From assembly GCA_014695255.1 (NCBI GenBank), contig JACJNX010000077.1, positions 248,001 to 312,000 of the forward strand: a stretch of DNA of 64,000 bases, given 5' to 3'. This DNA is from Cyanobacteria bacterium FACHB-63. Its GTDB lineage: Bacteria > Cyanobacteriota > Cyanobacteriia > Leptolyngbyales > Leptolyngbyaceae. Of this stretch, positions 52,943-62,977 are shown in pieces. A program made the translations under genes and the position numbers. The notes beneath the pieces were generated by a model. It saw only the letters and a program-made list of their open reading frames with translations. It was not told where the DNA came from and did no database searches. Position 1 is the stretch's first letter, and the number at the start of each line of letters is the position of its first letter.

Positions 52943-54034
52943 ATGGAAATTGGTGTGCCGAAGGAAACGAAGGATCAAGAGTTTCGCGTGGGATTAAGTC
53001 CCAGTAGTGTACGGGTGTTAGCCGAACAGGGGCACTCGGTGTTTGTCGAGTCGAATGCGGGAACCGGATCGGGGTTTAGCGATGCGGATTATACGCAGGC
53101 AGGTGCGACGATCGTGACGCATACTCAGGAGGCTTGGGAGCGAGAGATGGTGATCAAAGTGAAAGAGCCGTTGGCTTCTGAATATCACTACCTTCAGAAA
53201 GGCAAAATTCTCTTTACGTATTTGCATTTAGCTGCCAATCGCCGATTAACCGAACATCTGCTTGATTCTGGTGTAACTGCGATCGCTTACGAAACGGTTG
53301 AGCTTCCAGATAGACGCTTGCCGCTGTTAACGCCGATGAGCATTATCGCGGGGCGATTATCGGTGCAGTTTGGAGCGCGATATTTGGAGCGGCAACAGGG
53401 CGGGCGCGGTGTGTTACTTGGTGGGGTTCCGGGTGTAAAACCGGGACGAGTGGTGATTCTCGGTGGGGGAATTGTCGGAACCGAAGCGGCGAGAATGGCG
53501 ATCGGGATGGGTGCACAGGTAACAATTTTGGATGTGAATGTCGATCGATTGTCTTATCTTGAAACTATCTTTGGTTCACGAGCAGAGCTACTGCATAGCA
53601 ATTCGAGCCACATTGAAGAACTTGTACCGCAGGCGGATTTGCTGATCGGGTCTGTGCTCATTCCAGGACGAAAAGCTCCGACTTTGGTATCACGGGAATT
53701 GGTCGGTCAGATGCGATCGGGTTCAGTGATCGTGGATGTTGCGGTAGACCAAGGAGGATGTATCGAAACATTGCATCCAACTTCGCATACAGAGCCAACT
53801 TATGTTGAGGAAGGCGTCGTGCATTATGGGGTGCCGAATATGCCCGGAGCCGTTCCCTGGACTGCAACTCAGGCATTGAATAACAGTACACTGCCGTATG
53901 TAGTTAAGCTAGCGAACCATGGAATAATAGCGCTCGATCGTGATTCTGCTTTAGCGAAAGGCTTAAACGTGCAGAATCATCATTTGCTCCATTCAGCTGT
54001 ACAAGAAGTGTTTCCAGATTTAGCGCGACTCTAG
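52943..54034 (+). CDS. ald: Alanine dehydrogenase
   Basis: About 363 residues from the ATG at 52943 (GAGG six bases upstream; a TTG at 52937 is possible). MEIGVPKETKDQEFRVGLSP opens the enzyme. The NAD site is VVILGGGIVGTEAARMAIGMGA (split) and the C-terminal HYGVPNMPGAVPWTAT is diagnostic. It catalyses reversible NAD-linked deamination of alanine to pyruvate plus ammonium, important for alanine use and for fermentation. The end overlaps the convergent glycosyltransferase gene by four bases. Confidence 0.95.
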   Translation: MEIGVPKETKDQEFRVGLSPSSVRVLAEQGHSVFVESNAGTGSGFSDADYTQAGATIVTHTQEAWEREMVIKVKEPLASEYHYLQKGKILFTYLHLAANRRLTEHLLDSGVTAIAYETVELPDRRLPLLTPMSIIAGRLSVQFGARYLERQQGGRGVLLGGVPGVKPGRVVILGGGIVGTEAARMAIGMGAQVTILDVNVDRLSYLETIFGSRAELLHSNSSHIEELVPQADLLIGSVLIPGRKAPTLVSRELVGQMRSGSVIVDVAVDQGGCIETLHPTSHTEPTYVEEGVVHYGVPNMPGAVPWTATQALNNSTLPYVVKLANHGIIALDRDSALAKGLNVQNHHLLHSAVQEVFPDLARL

Positions 54035-55674
54035 CGGCAATCGTAGCCAACATAAGGAATACCAATGCGGTATTGCTGGTTTGGATTCCGATCGCACTTC
54101 CAATTCTGAACTGTCACTTGAGTCGGAAAATCACGCATTCTTAAACTAGGTGCGATCGCCCAAAATTTCTGAATTGGGGGAGCTTCAAGCTTCAGCGTTG
54201 CTAATTTTCGCCAAAAGGTGTCGTAGCCTGGAGATCGAGAAATCAGCGCGAATCTTGAAGGCTGACACAGTTGCGGTTGTTGTTTTTCTCCAGTTTGAAT
54301 GGCTAAGGCAAAGCCTAATCCTAAAGCAATGTCTTGAAAATCGTTGTAGCTCATCACGATCGCGCTACAGTCCTTAGATACGATATTGTTAGCAACACGA
54401 TCGGGCGTAAAAGGCTTGAGAAACACTAAGTTAGACACCACAAAAACGCAGCTTAAACCGCCAACAAAATACAGCAGCAATGGTTTTTCATACTTAGAAG
54501 GCTGTAACTTCCAAAAGCTTGCCCCGATCAATGCACAGACTGCTGGATAGTAGATGAAATTGTATCGGGGCACTTGAGTAATGTCTTTGCCGAGAATGTA
54601 GACGATCGCAAGAAACTCAATTAACACTCCGATAACAAAACTCATGAGTGTTACTGTTTCCCAGTGTGTTTGAGGATCACGCCACAAAAGCTTCAGACCT
54701 TTTATAACACACCAAACAATCCAACCAAAAACTAGCAGCATTCCAACCGCCGAGATCACAATAATCCAAATCGGCTGATACTCCACTGGAAGCGCAACGA
54801 CCATCACAAGCCAACCCGCCGCGAACTGATACATCGGTGCTAAAAAACTCCACCAAGCAGCGTTAGAGGTAGACAACCAATCGGTTTCAGGACGAGTCAT
54901 ATGACTGATAAAGGTCGGCAACCAGGGAAAACAGATTGCAACCATCCCCAAGCCTGCAAGCGCGATCGCACCCCAAGTCTGCCACCAAAACTTTAGGGAT
55001 TGCCTCGATTTCAATTGAATTTGCAGCACCAACAGCGCGAAAAACTGAGCCGCGATCGCTAATACTAAAAAATAATGAACGTAAAAACCAACGCCATTCA
55101 CAACGCTCCAACCAATCCAGATTTTAAGAGATCGCTTCTGTTGAAGTAAATCTTGTTGAATCCGAATCAATCCAATGAGCGCCACGATTACAAACAGTAT
55201 CGGAATCGTATAGTGACGTGCTTCTTGAGATAGATAGACCGCAAACGGTGATACCGCCATGACCAGAGCCGCGATCGTTCCCGCACTTGGAGAAAACGCC
55301 ACTCGATTCAGCCCATACGAGAGCGCGATCGCAGCAACTCCCGCAACTGCACTCAGCGATCGCAGCCTCCACACCCAATCGCCCGGAACCCATTGCAACC
55401 ATTGATGCAGCCAGCAAAAAAATAGCGGTGGATGAACCGATTGTACCGAAACCGTTTGAGCAATGTTCGCGCAAGTTGTAGGGGTCAGTTGAAAAAACTG
55501 ATCCAACACCGAGACGGTAAAAAACTGCTCTACTGGCACTTCAAGATAATTCCGCCCCATGCTAAAAATTGCGGTAATCACCTCATCCATCCAGAGCGGT
55601 TTTGCGTCAAGATTCCAGAACCGCAGAACCGCACCGATTAATAGTGCCGTGATTAAACCAAGCCAATGAGCCAA
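54031..55674 (-). CDS. Membrane glycosyltransferase (GT39/PMT_2-like)
   Basis: 547 residues with about 11-13 membrane segments. The early luminal motif LWMDEVITAIFSMGRNYLEV (Asp-Glu) and HPPLFF are those of GT-C enzymes such as ArnT or PMT_2 type glycosyltransferases, which use polyprenyl-phosphate sugars. A final soluble part (about 430-547) is uncharacterised. The acceptor is unknown. It overlaps the convergent alanine dehydrogenase gene by four bases. It may contribute to cell-surface glycosylation but is separated from the export operon. Confidence 0.8.
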   Translation of the reverse strand: MAHWLGLITALLIGAVLRFWNLDAKPLWMDEVITAIFSMGRNYLEVPVEQFFTVSVLDQFFQLTPTTCANIAQTVSVQSVHPPLFFCWLHQWLQWVPGDWVWRLRSLSAVAGVAAIALSYGLNRVAFSPSAGTIAALVMAVSPFAVYLSQEARHYTIPILFVIVALIGLIRIQQDLLQQKRSLKIWIGWSVVNGVGFYVHYFLVLAIAAQFFALLVLQIQLKSRQSLKFWWQTWGAIALAGLGMVAICFPWLPTFISHMTRPETDWLSTSNAAWWSFLAPMYQFAAGWLVMVVALPVEYQPIWIIVISAVGMLLVFGWIVWCVIKGLKLLWRDPQTHWETVTLMSFVIGVLIEFLAIVYILGKDITQVPRYNFIYYPAVCALIGASFWKLQPSKYEKPLLLYFVGGLSCVFVVSNLVFLKPFTPDRVANNIVSKDCSAIVMSYNDFQDIALGLGFALAIQTGEKQQPQLCQPSRFALISRSPGYDTFWRKLATLKLEAPPIQKFWAIAPSLRMRDFPTQVTVQNWKCDRNPNQQYRIGIPYVGYDCR

Positions 55675-55739
55675 GAGAACCTCGATCGAGACTTCAGCCC
55701 GAACTTTACACTAGATCAAGAAATTTGAGGACACCTTGC

Positions 55740-56339
55740 ATGGGATTGACCCGCAAGATCGGAATTACGGGCGGAATCGGGATGGGTAAAACCACGGTTT
55801 CAAACTATCTCGCTGCTGCACACCGTTTACCGATTCTAGATGCAGATTTGATTGCGCGGGATGCAGTCGCACCCGGATCACCGATTCTGGCTCAAATCAT
55901 CGATCGCTATGGCGCTCATCTCCTCCGGCTCGACGGTACGCTCGATCGAGCAAAATTAGGCGCGATCGTGTTCTCTAATCCCACTGAACGTGCTTGGCTA
56001 GAACAACAGATCCATCCGTATGTGAGGCAAATGCTTGAAGCCGAATGCGATCGTCTTGCTCAAACTCACTCCATGATCGTGCTTGTGATTCCGCTCTTAT
56101 TTGAAGCCAATATGACCGATTTAGTGACTGAAATTTGGGTGATTTGTTGTCCAGAATCGCAGCAAATTCAACGGCTGATGCAGCGTGAAAAATTGAGCCT
56201 AGAGCAAGCCCAAGCGCGAATTCAAAGCCAAATGTCAATTCAGCAAAAGCGCGATCGGGCAACCGTCATTCTCGATAATTCCACAACGCCTGAAGCCTTA
56301 ATGCACCAAGTTGATCGGGCTTTATCGCCAACAAGTTGA
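55740..56339 (+). CDS. coaE: Dephospho-CoA kinase
   Basis: A 199-residue P-loop kinase from the ATG at 55740 with GAGG nine bases upstream. Walker A GGIGMGKTTVSNYLA, then DADLIARDAV and a VPLLFE-like stretch (VIPLLFEANM), are typical for CoaE, which phosphorylates dephospho-CoA in the last step of CoA synthesis. Length is normal. It precedes the YbjN-like gene by 55 bases. panB lies elsewhere in the window, so CoA synthesis is represented twice. Confidence 0.93.
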   Translation: MGLTRKIGITGGIGMGKTTVSNYLAAAHRLPILDADLIARDAVAPGSPILAQIIDRYGAHLLRLDGTLDRAKLGAIVFSNPTERAWLEQQIHPYVRQMLEAECDRLAQTHSMIVLVIPLLFEANMTDLVTEIWVICCPESQQIQRLMQREKLSLEQAQARIQSQMSIQQKRDRATVILDNSTTPEALMHQVDRALSPTS

Positions 56340-56394
56340 CAACCGACCATCATCGACCGCTAGACTGTTCAAGACTGAATCGAGAAAATTTCTT

Positions 56395-56970
56395 ATGGCA
56401 GCCACCTTACAACAAATTGCAGGTTATCTCGACCATAAAGCGTGGAAATATCGCATTGACGAGGAAGGCAGCCGGATTCTGACCGGAGTGTACGGTGAGA
56501 ATTTAGAAGATTTTTTGATTGTGATTCAACTCGACGAGGAAGGCGAATTCTTCGAGATGTTTGCACCACGGGTGTTATCTGGAGTCAAAGACCATCCGCA
56601 TAAAGCCGCAATTCTACAGACAATGCTGGCAATCTCTTGGGAAACCAAAATGTTGCAGTGGGAATACGATCCCTCAGACGGCGAGATTCGTGCAATTATT
56701 GAGTTTCCGCTAGAAGATTCCACTTTGACCGAGCGCCAGTTCAACCGATGCTTACATAGCCTCGTAGAGTTAGTGGATGAACTCGCTTTACCGCGCCTGA
56801 AGGCAGTGATGGAAACCGGCGAAGATCCTGGCGACCTTGAAGAAGGCGAACGCTTGTTGTTAGCGCTACAGGAAGAAGCACCCGGATTACTGACCGTTCT
56901 AGAGCGAGCCATGGAAGCACGGAAGCGACGGGGACGGCGGTTGCCCTCCGAGGAAAAAGACGAATCCTGA
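56395..56970 (+). CDS. YbjN-domain protein
   Basis: 191 residues from the ATG at 56395, after GAGAAAA. It is an alpha/beta protein of the YbjN/type III secretion chaperone-like class: IAGYLDHKAWKYRIDEEGS near the start, LIVIQLDEEGEFFEMFAPRVLSGV (split), MLQWEYDPSDGEIRAIIEFPLED and LVELVDE. A charged tail of about 30 residues (KRRGRRLP) is present. Cyanobacterial members are common and of unknown function, perhaps chaperones or adaptors. Confidence 0.78.
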   Translation: MAATLQQIAGYLDHKAWKYRIDEEGSRILTGVYGENLEDFLIVIQLDEEGEFFEMFAPRVLSGVKDHPHKAAILQTMLAISWETKMLQWEYDPSDGEIRAIIEFPLEDSTLTERQFNRCLHSLVELVDELALPRLKAVMETGEDPGDLEEGERLLLALQEEAPGLLTVLERAMEARKRRGRRLPSEEKDES

Positions 56971-57152
56971 AGCCAGGATCAGGAAACGTGGTATAACAGT
57001 TAAGGTTTCTTAATAAGAAAACACAATACTTCAATAGTCTGAAATCGGGTTGCCGTTGCTTGGGGCTTGATTTTCGTGCGGCAAATGTTTGATCGAGCAT
57101 TTGTCTCAATGATTGTGTTTTTTACAGTCCTTTCCGGAGAGAAAGATCGTTC

Positions 57153-58190
57153 ATGACAGCATCGCTCACGCCCGATTATTCGACTCTGACGAGTCCCAAA
57201 ACAAAACTTCGACTGAAAGACATTATCAAGACGCTGCCGCGTGAGTGCTTTCAGAAAAATATGCAAAAAGCCTGGACAGCCCTAATCGTCAATGTTCTGA
57301 TGGTGGGCTTGGGCTACTGGAGTATTCAAGCTTCTCCCTGGTTTCTGCTACCGTTTGCGTGGATTTTTACCGGAACTGCACTCACTGGCTTCTTTGTAAT
57401 CGCGCATGATTGTGGACACCGATCGTTTGCAAACCGTAAATGGGTAAACGATCTGATCGGTCACATTTTTATGGCTCCGTTGATCTACCCGTTCCATTGC
57501 TGGCGGATTTCGCACAACCAACACCACAACCACACTAACAAGATGGATGTGGACAATGCGTGGCAACCGTGGCGACCGGAAGTGTATGACAGCCTCGATC
57601 CGATTACAAGAATTGCCTACAAGACGACTCGCGGACGGCTTTGGTGGTTAGCATCGGTTCTGCACTGGGCGATCGTTCACTTTAATCTAGCGAACTACAA
57701 GCCGAAAGATCACGGCAAAGTAAAATTGTCGATCGCCGTTGTGTTTGCGTTTGCTGCGATCGCCTTTCCGGCTTTGTTTCTAACGGTTGGTGCGTGGGGG
57801 TTTGTGAAGTTCTGGCTGGTGCCCTGGTTGATTTATCACTTCTGGATGAGTACCTTTACGCTAGTTCACCACACCTTACCGGATATTCAGTTCAAAGAGC
57901 CGGAAGAATGGGATGCTGCCCAAGCGCAATTGTTCGGAACCGTGCATTGTGACTATCCCAAGTGGATTGAATTTCTCTGTCACGATATCAATGTGCACAT
58001 TCCGCATCACCTTTGCACCGCGATTCCGTCTTACAATCTGCGGCTGGCTCATCGTAGCTTGACCCAAATTTGGGGAACTCAGCTAAGGCAGTACAAGTTT
58101 TCCTGGGGTTTGATGAAAGAGATTACTGATCGCTGTCATCTGTATCACCCAGAGTACGCTTACCAATCGTTCCGCTCCTACAAAAAGTAG
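57153..58190 (+). CDS. desA: Acyl-lipid delta-12 desaturase (DesA type)
   Basis: A 345-residue membrane di-iron desaturase. The three His boxes are HDCGH (85-89), HNQHH (121-125) and HIPHH (282-286), as in cyanobacterial DesA, which introduces the second double bond into oleoyl groups of membrane glycerolipids using ferredoxin. About four membrane helices. The start follows a GGAGAG-like site. A perfect terminator follows. Delta-12 is more likely than delta-9 or omega-3 from the box spacing and length, but is not proven. Confidence 0.88.
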   Translation: MTASLTPDYSTLTSPKTKLRLKDIIKTLPRECFQKNMQKAWTALIVNVLMVGLGYWSIQASPWFLLPFAWIFTGTALTGFFVIAHDCGHRSFANRKWVNDLIGHIFMAPLIYPFHCWRISHNQHHNHTNKMDVDNAWQPWRPEVYDSLDPITRIAYKTTRGRLWWLASVLHWAIVHFNLANYKPKDHGKVKLSIAVVFAFAAIAFPALFLTVGAWGFVKFWLVPWLIYHFWMSTFTLVHHTLPDIQFKEPEEWDAAQAQLFGTVHCDYPKWIEFLCHDINVHIPHHLCTAIPSYNLRLAHRSLTQIWGTQLRQYKFSWGLMKEITDRCHLYHPEYAYQSFRSYKK

Positions 58191-58215
58191 CAGCCGAGAA
58201 GAGAATTAGATGCAG

Positions 58216-58243
58216 AACTCCGATCAAACGATCGGAGTTTTTT
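58216..58243 (+). terminator. Intrinsic terminator of desA
   Basis: AACTCCGATC pairs perfectly with GATCGGAGTT around AAAC and is followed by TTTT. Confidence 0.93.
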
Positions 58244-58359
58244 GTTATTTGGCTTCTGGATCAGTTCCCAAACGTTGTTTTATCCCACCAAAGCGACCAT
58301 TGGCTAATTTTTTGCAGTAAGTGAATCGCGTTATGAATGCAGCGTTGTTTTTGGTGGAG

Positions 58360-59052
58360 TCAGTAAGCCCACTCCACCCGCTGAGCTTCGCCTTCCCATC
58401 GAAATTTTACTTTGCTGTGGGGGCGGTGATGTCCACGCGATCGCGTCTCGTCTATGGTTTCCCCGTCCACTAGGGTCACTTTCTGCCCGGAGGCTGGCGT
58501 GTCAGCAACGGGCGGAAAGTCGGTGCTGGGCAGTACGACCGTAACTTGGAGGACACGCGCATGCACCAAAGTCCGGATCTGCCAGACATCCTTTAACCGA
58601 CGATGGAAGAGAGCGGCAAAGCTATCGATGCACTCCGGTTGCTCAGGTTCAGTCGAGGCAGTCCCACCGCGCCCCAAACAGTCCCCCACGATGCTAATAA
58701 CCTTTACCGCTGGTGTATTTTCCTGCCCCAGCAGATCCGCCACCTCCTCCGGAGACCAAGCGGAGAGTGTCCGGCGCTGCCAATCGCCAGTTCCCACCAA
58801 ATACACACGGGAACTAGCAGTGATCGATCGCGATACCCGCGATCGTCCGACCAACGCTTGCCGCAGATCCTCTACATCCGCCTCCACAAACGCTCTGGTT
58901 GGTGGTGCGCTGGAGCGGATGGTCACGATTTCTGAATCGATCATCTCGTCCCGCTCCTTTTCATTTAAGGCTCTCGCCTGCGCCAAAGTGGGTGTATCCT
59001 GTGCGCTGTGGGTCAAAAAGACAATGATGAGTTGGCGATCGTATTTAGCCAT
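58360..59052 (-). CDS. C80/C11-like peptidase-fold protein, probably degenerate
   Basis: 230 residues. A Rossmann-like start (LIIVFLTHSAQ) is followed by SRVYLVGTGDWQ, where related caspase-fold C80 proteases have a catalytic His (VGHG), and by VKVISIVGDCLGRGG, where they have the Cys at GC. Thus the His is Thr here and the Cys is moved by one residue. A C-terminal part ends EAQRVEWAY. It may be an inactive relative or a divergent enzyme. It is the second gene after the DUF4157 protein, 91 bases downstream, and a joint role is suggested by context only. Confidence 0.55.
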   Translation of the reverse strand: MAKYDRQLIIVFLTHSAQDTPTLAQARALNEKERDEMIDSEIVTIRSSAPPTRAFVEADVEDLRQALVGRSRVSRSITASSRVYLVGTGDWQRRTLSAWSPEEVADLLGQENTPAVKVISIVGDCLGRGGTASTEPEQPECIDSFAALFHRRLKDVWQIRTLVHARVLQVTVVLPSTDFPPVADTPASGQKVTLVDGETIDETRSRGHHRPHSKVKFRWEGEAQRVEWAY

Positions 59053-59143
59053 GTCAGTGCCACTAAGTTACTTTTTTCTTAGTATCAGTCTGTCATTCGG
59101 TTTCTGTGTACCTGTCCTACCGCTTTATCGCCAAAGAACTCAT

Positions 59144-61789
59144 TCATTTCACCAAAGCCGTTTTTAGTGCATTTCCGTAGCCTTCCCAATAGGCATCGTA
59201 CTTCTCGACATAGGTCTCGCCTTTCTCTTTTGCCTCTGCTTTTTTCGCGCCGTCTTCGTAGGCTCGCTTAAATATCTCCTTGATCGCTTCTTTCGTCGTA
59301 AACTTCTTCCCTTCTACCACTTTCAATCCTGCTTCATATCCTTGCCAGTACAATTCACCCGTTGCCCAGCCCCTTTTAGCGTCCTCACCTAAATCATCGG
59401 ATTTAGTCTTTAACGATTGGAAATAGTTTATGTTGTTGTCGCATACTGAAATCTGTGCAGACAAGCTAGCGATGTCTGCGTCTGCCTCCTTGAGCAGTTC
59501 CGTCTGCCTTATTACCTCATTTGACCAATAGATAGCGTATCGGTTCCAGTATTGATAATCTGTCATCTTTTCCTTGAAGTCCTTGCGCCAAGTCGATTTC
59601 TTGTAGTTCGGATTGAAACCATTTCGTTGTTTTTCGGCGAAAGCTTTTTTTTCGCTAGCTACCTTCCCTAATTGTTGCGCCGCACTTTTTCTCTCCTTAG
59701 CCTGTACCAAATCCTGCTCTAGCTTTGCCTTCCAGGCTTTAGTCTCCTTAGACGCCCTTAAACTGTCGATCGCTGCTTTTTTCTGGTTATTGAAAAGGAC
59801 CGAATCGTGCTTGATGTTCGCATTATCAGTGTGAAGCGCGATGCTTACTACAGCTTCCGGCTTCAGATTGCGAAGAAAAATCTCGCGATTCTTGAGGACA
59901 CTACGTTCGTATTGGTAAACCTTGCCCCTCTTGCCCCTCTTGCCCTGCTCACCAAGTATGCGATTAGCAGTGTCCTTGTCACCCTGATCTAGCTTGGATC
60001 GAGTACCACTATCTACACTGTAATGATTAATCAATATGTTATCTGCGGGGTTCGTTTTGGCTAAATCGATTTTGAATTTTGCCCCGTCCTCAGTCCTGAA
60101 CGATTCGCCCGCATTGCCAAAAATTGCATTTTCTTTGTCAGTGGAAGCCAAACTCAAGCCCCTCTGCCCCGGCCCGCTCCCCTTCCACTGATGCATATAT
60201 GCTAAGGCAACTTTTCGATTCTCTGGTGTGTCGGTTGGAGTCACAAGTTTTTTAGTAATCGCCTCCTCATCGTTCGTGAGGAATTGGCTTTTAAAATCTG
60301 TTGGATCGATGGCATCGCTTGAGGTACCCAGCGTAGCACCCATGAAATTCTGGGTTTTGCCAGTCAAAAATCCTTTTTCTTTGAAGCTCATCCATTGGTA
60401 GTAGCTCTTTTCCATATAGGCGAACCGACGCGTCCTTTTTCCAAGATCGTCTAGGACGTATTCGTTGTGTTCGCCGTCTGACTTTCCTAGTTTTTTGTAG
60501 ATGTCTCGAAAAACTCCACTAGCCTCATCTCTTCCTGTTTTAATAATATAAAGAGCATCGCCTGTCAGAATTTTGGCAACAGGCTTAGTGCCTCCCTCTT
60601 CGGGTTTCCAAGTCTCATCAAGAATTTCGTTTGAATCCAACTTGACCGAAACTTTTTGCTTTAGCTCTGCAATCTTATTCCTAATTGTCGTAGCTTTTTC
60701 GTCGGAAATAATGGGTTTGTCTGAAGCATCTTTCAAAGCTAAAGCATCTTTCAAAATCGCCTCAATCACATCGGGCTGAGTTAGTATCCTGCTCAACCAC
60801 TTAGCATCCAGATTGATGGCGCTGATCTCCTCGGCATAAGCACCCTTGACTTGTTTTCCTCTTTCGTCTTTTGAAAGAGCTTCCAGTTTGACTTCATTCT
60901 TTCTCGTGGCGATTTGTTTCCTGATTTTATTTACCTCTCTTGCGAGATCGAACAATTCCTTCACGGCTGTTCTAAAGGATTCCTTGGCAATGGCATCAGG
61001 ATTGTATCCAGACTTTTCTCCTCCCACGCGCTGAACAATGGATCGAGCAAAGTGACTCCGTGCCAAAGGAGATGAATTGAAGGGCATAGTCTGAATAGTC
61101 GATGTATCGAATGCCGACGCAGAAGAAAGCGCCAACCGACCCATCTGTTCGGCTTCGCATTCTAAAGCCTCGTCATTATTGATATCGACTCCATTCAATT
61201 GATCAGTTGGCTGCACTCTGCCCTGTGCTTGCTGGACAACGTGCCACATTTCATGGGGCAAGTGTTCCTCTTGTCCAGGAGCTAGATGAATTTCTGTTCC
61301 TTGAGTATAAGCAAGTGCCTGTAATTGAGCAGGTTTGGGCGAATTATAGTGAACTCTAACCTGCTCAAGGGAATATCCTGATAGCTTTTCCACCCCTGCT
61401 TTAAGAGTATTAAGCAGTCCAGTTTTGCTGGATTGTTGCTTCACGGATGACTCTGAACGATCGCCGATCGTGTCGCCTTTTGCTTGAATCGTATTAGGCT
61501 TAATCGGTGCTTTAATCCGTTCCATCCGCTGTTCCCAAAAGCTATTCTTTTTTGCTTGCAGGACACCCAGCTTTTCCTGCTCCACAGGTGTGAGTGTGCC
61601 GTATTTTTCCTTTAGCCGGAGCCCAAATGCCTCACACTTATTCTGCTGGAAAGCTTCGTTTTCTATATCTTCCTGGGTTGAAGAGTGTTTAGATTCCTGA
61701 GTAGGCAACAGACGAGGTGCAGCGTGAGACGTACTTAATGAGGTTTGAGAATCTTGGGATTTAGATAAATGAGCAGACTGAAATGACAT
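59144..61789 (-). CDS. DUF4157 protein, effector-like
   Basis: 881 residues. After a flexible, Gln/Ser-rich start of about 135 residues comes DUF4157 (about 138-215) with a zinc-metalloprotease-like HExxH (His179-His183 in HEMWHVVQQAQG) and downstream ALECEAEQMG. The middle (about 250-660) is a long alpha/beta region in which GDALYIIKTGRD, GLSLASTDKENAIF and YERSVLKNREIFLRNL recall the R-S-E layout of ADP-ribosyltransferases, tentatively. The C-terminal 200 residues are coiled coil with repeated YW-GY---LK motifs. DUF4157 proteins are often cargo of extracellular contractile injection systems. No such system is present in the window. Few HIP1 sites and more A-rich codons suggest transfer. Confidence 0.7.
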   Translation of the reverse strand: MSFQSAHLSKSQDSQTSLSTSHAAPRLLPTQESKHSSTQEDIENEAFQQNKCEAFGLRLKEKYGTLTPVEQEKLGVLQAKKNSFWEQRMERIKAPIKPNTIQAKGDTIGDRSESSVKQQSSKTGLLNTLKAGVEKLSGYSLEQVRVHYNSPKPAQLQALAYTQGTEIHLAPGQEEHLPHEMWHVVQQAQGRVQPTDQLNGVDINNDEALECEAEQMGRLALSSASAFDTSTIQTMPFNSSPLARSHFARSIVQRVGGEKSGYNPDAIAKESFRTAVKELFDLAREVNKIRKQIATRKNEVKLEALSKDERGKQVKGAYAEEISAINLDAKWLSRILTQPDVIEAILKDALALKDASDKPIISDEKATTIRNKIAELKQKVSVKLDSNEILDETWKPEEGGTKPVAKILTGDALYIIKTGRDEASGVFRDIYKKLGKSDGEHNEYVLDDLGKRTRRFAYMEKSYYQWMSFKEKGFLTGKTQNFMGATLGTSSDAIDPTDFKSQFLTNDEEAITKKLVTPTDTPENRKVALAYMHQWKGSGPGQRGLSLASTDKENAIFGNAGESFRTEDGAKFKIDLAKTNPADNILINHYSVDSGTRSKLDQGDKDTANRILGEQGKRGKRGKVYQYERSVLKNREIFLRNLKPEAVVSIALHTDNANIKHDSVLFNNQKKAAIDSLRASKETKAWKAKLEQDLVQAKERKSAAQQLGKVASEKKAFAEKQRNGFNPNYKKSTWRKDFKEKMTDYQYWNRYAIYWSNEVIRQTELLKEADADIASLSAQISVCDNNINYFQSLKTKSDDLGEDAKRGWATGELYWQGYEAGLKVVEGKKFTTKEAIKEIFKRAYEDGAKKAEAKEKGETYVEKYDAYWEGYGNALKTALVK

Positions 61790-61924
61790 ACTCGCACCTC
61801 ATCAGTTTTATGGTTTTCAATACACAGTTATGAGCTTCGTCACTATAAGCTTTTTCTCAATTGCTTCCTACTTATGATAATCATATTCTTCTGATAATTG
61901 TATTCTTCGATCTGTGGTTCAAAA

Positions 61925-62977
61925 TCAAATACAAAGTAGTGCCTTTACAACAAAAGCAGTCGTCATCGTTCGGCTACCGTAAGACAGAATTTGCCGAATG
62001 CGACCCGTCGCACGACCGAGCGGCATTTGAATAAAAGGACAATCTGCCCAACCTCCATCCTCGTTTTGCTGCTGCTGAAGATAGTGTAAGGCGGCATCGA
62101 AACCAGCCATCGTACCAGCTTTGGTTGAAAGCCCCAGTAGCGCAATCGCTGTATTCAACGGATCGCCCCAGCTTCCATCGACAAGTTGACGACTGCGTAA
62201 GAACTCGATGCTTGGCGCGATCGCAGAAGATTCAGGACGAGCGAGTGTTAACAATCTCAAGCAGACATAGGTACCATAGTAGTCGCCATGATACCAAGTG
62301 CTTTTCCAGCTTCCATTTGATTGTTGTTGGGATTCTAAATAGTCAATTCCCGGATCGATCACGGTTGAAAATCCCTGAAGATTGCAGAGTGCCAGGGCAT
62401 AAAGCAGATTTGCCATTACCTCCGGATCTCCGCCTTGTCCCCAAGCTTGCCGAATCCAAAGCTGTTGCAGTTGTTGTTCGGAGGTCGTTGGAACGGCGGG
62501 AACAATCCAGGTTTCGATCGCGCCATTTGCATGAAATCCGTCTTGTAACAGCACTTGGAGTGGAATGCTGCAATGCTCCTCTAGTGCTGACCATTGTTGA
62601 GTGCGGGCTAGAAGCTGAATCATCTGAGCTAAATCGTCAGCATCCGGCGGTAGTTCAAGTAGCTGAGGAAAATAGCTCCACCCACCCACTCCGGTGGAGC
62701 GCTGGTGACTGAGTAGATAGTTAATTTCGCGATCGAACAAAGATTGCAGAGGAGACTGGCGCTTGTCGATCGCATCGAGCAACACTTCTGCAATCAAGCT
62801 CCGCTGAAAAATATCGCCAACATGTTCCGACTGATCAGAACTAAACCCTTGTTCACGCGGAAACTGCATCACATGCCTGGATTCTGCAAAATTAGATTGT
62901 GCTGCCTGCTGTAGAAAGGACAATCCACTCTGAATGAGCCGTTCTGTTTGCGGTTGAACCAGTGTAGAGTGTGTCAT
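61925..62977 (-). CDS. Terpene-cyclase/prenyltransferase-like alpha-barrel protein
   Basis: 350 residues with several QW-like repeats (GGWSYFPQLLELPPDADD, GSWKSTWYHGDYYGTY, GSWGDPLNTAIALL, DGGWADCPF), the pattern of the alpha6-alpha6 barrel of squalene-hopene cyclase and related proteins. It is only about half the length of a full class II cyclase and no DXDD catalytic motif is certain; DADD at about 115 is a loose candidate. It is coupled (ATGA) to the upstream PhyH gene, so it likely acts in the same pathway. Confidence 0.7.
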   Translation of the reverse strand: MTHSTLVQPQTERLIQSGLSFLQQAAQSNFAESRHVMQFPREQGFSSDQSEHVGDIFQRSLIAEVLLDAIDKRQSPLQSLFDREINYLLSHQRSTGVGGWSYFPQLLELPPDADDLAQMIQLLARTQQWSALEEHCSIPLQVLLQDGFHANGAIETWIVPAVPTTSEQQLQQLWIRQAWGQGGDPEVMANLLYALALCNLQGFSTVIDPGIDYLESQQQSNGSWKSTWYHGDYYGTYVCLRLLTLARPESSAIAPSIEFLRSRQLVDGSWGDPLNTAIALLGLSTKAGTMAGFDAALHYLQQQQNEDGGWADCPFIQMPLGRATGRIRQILSYGSRTMTTAFVVKALLCI

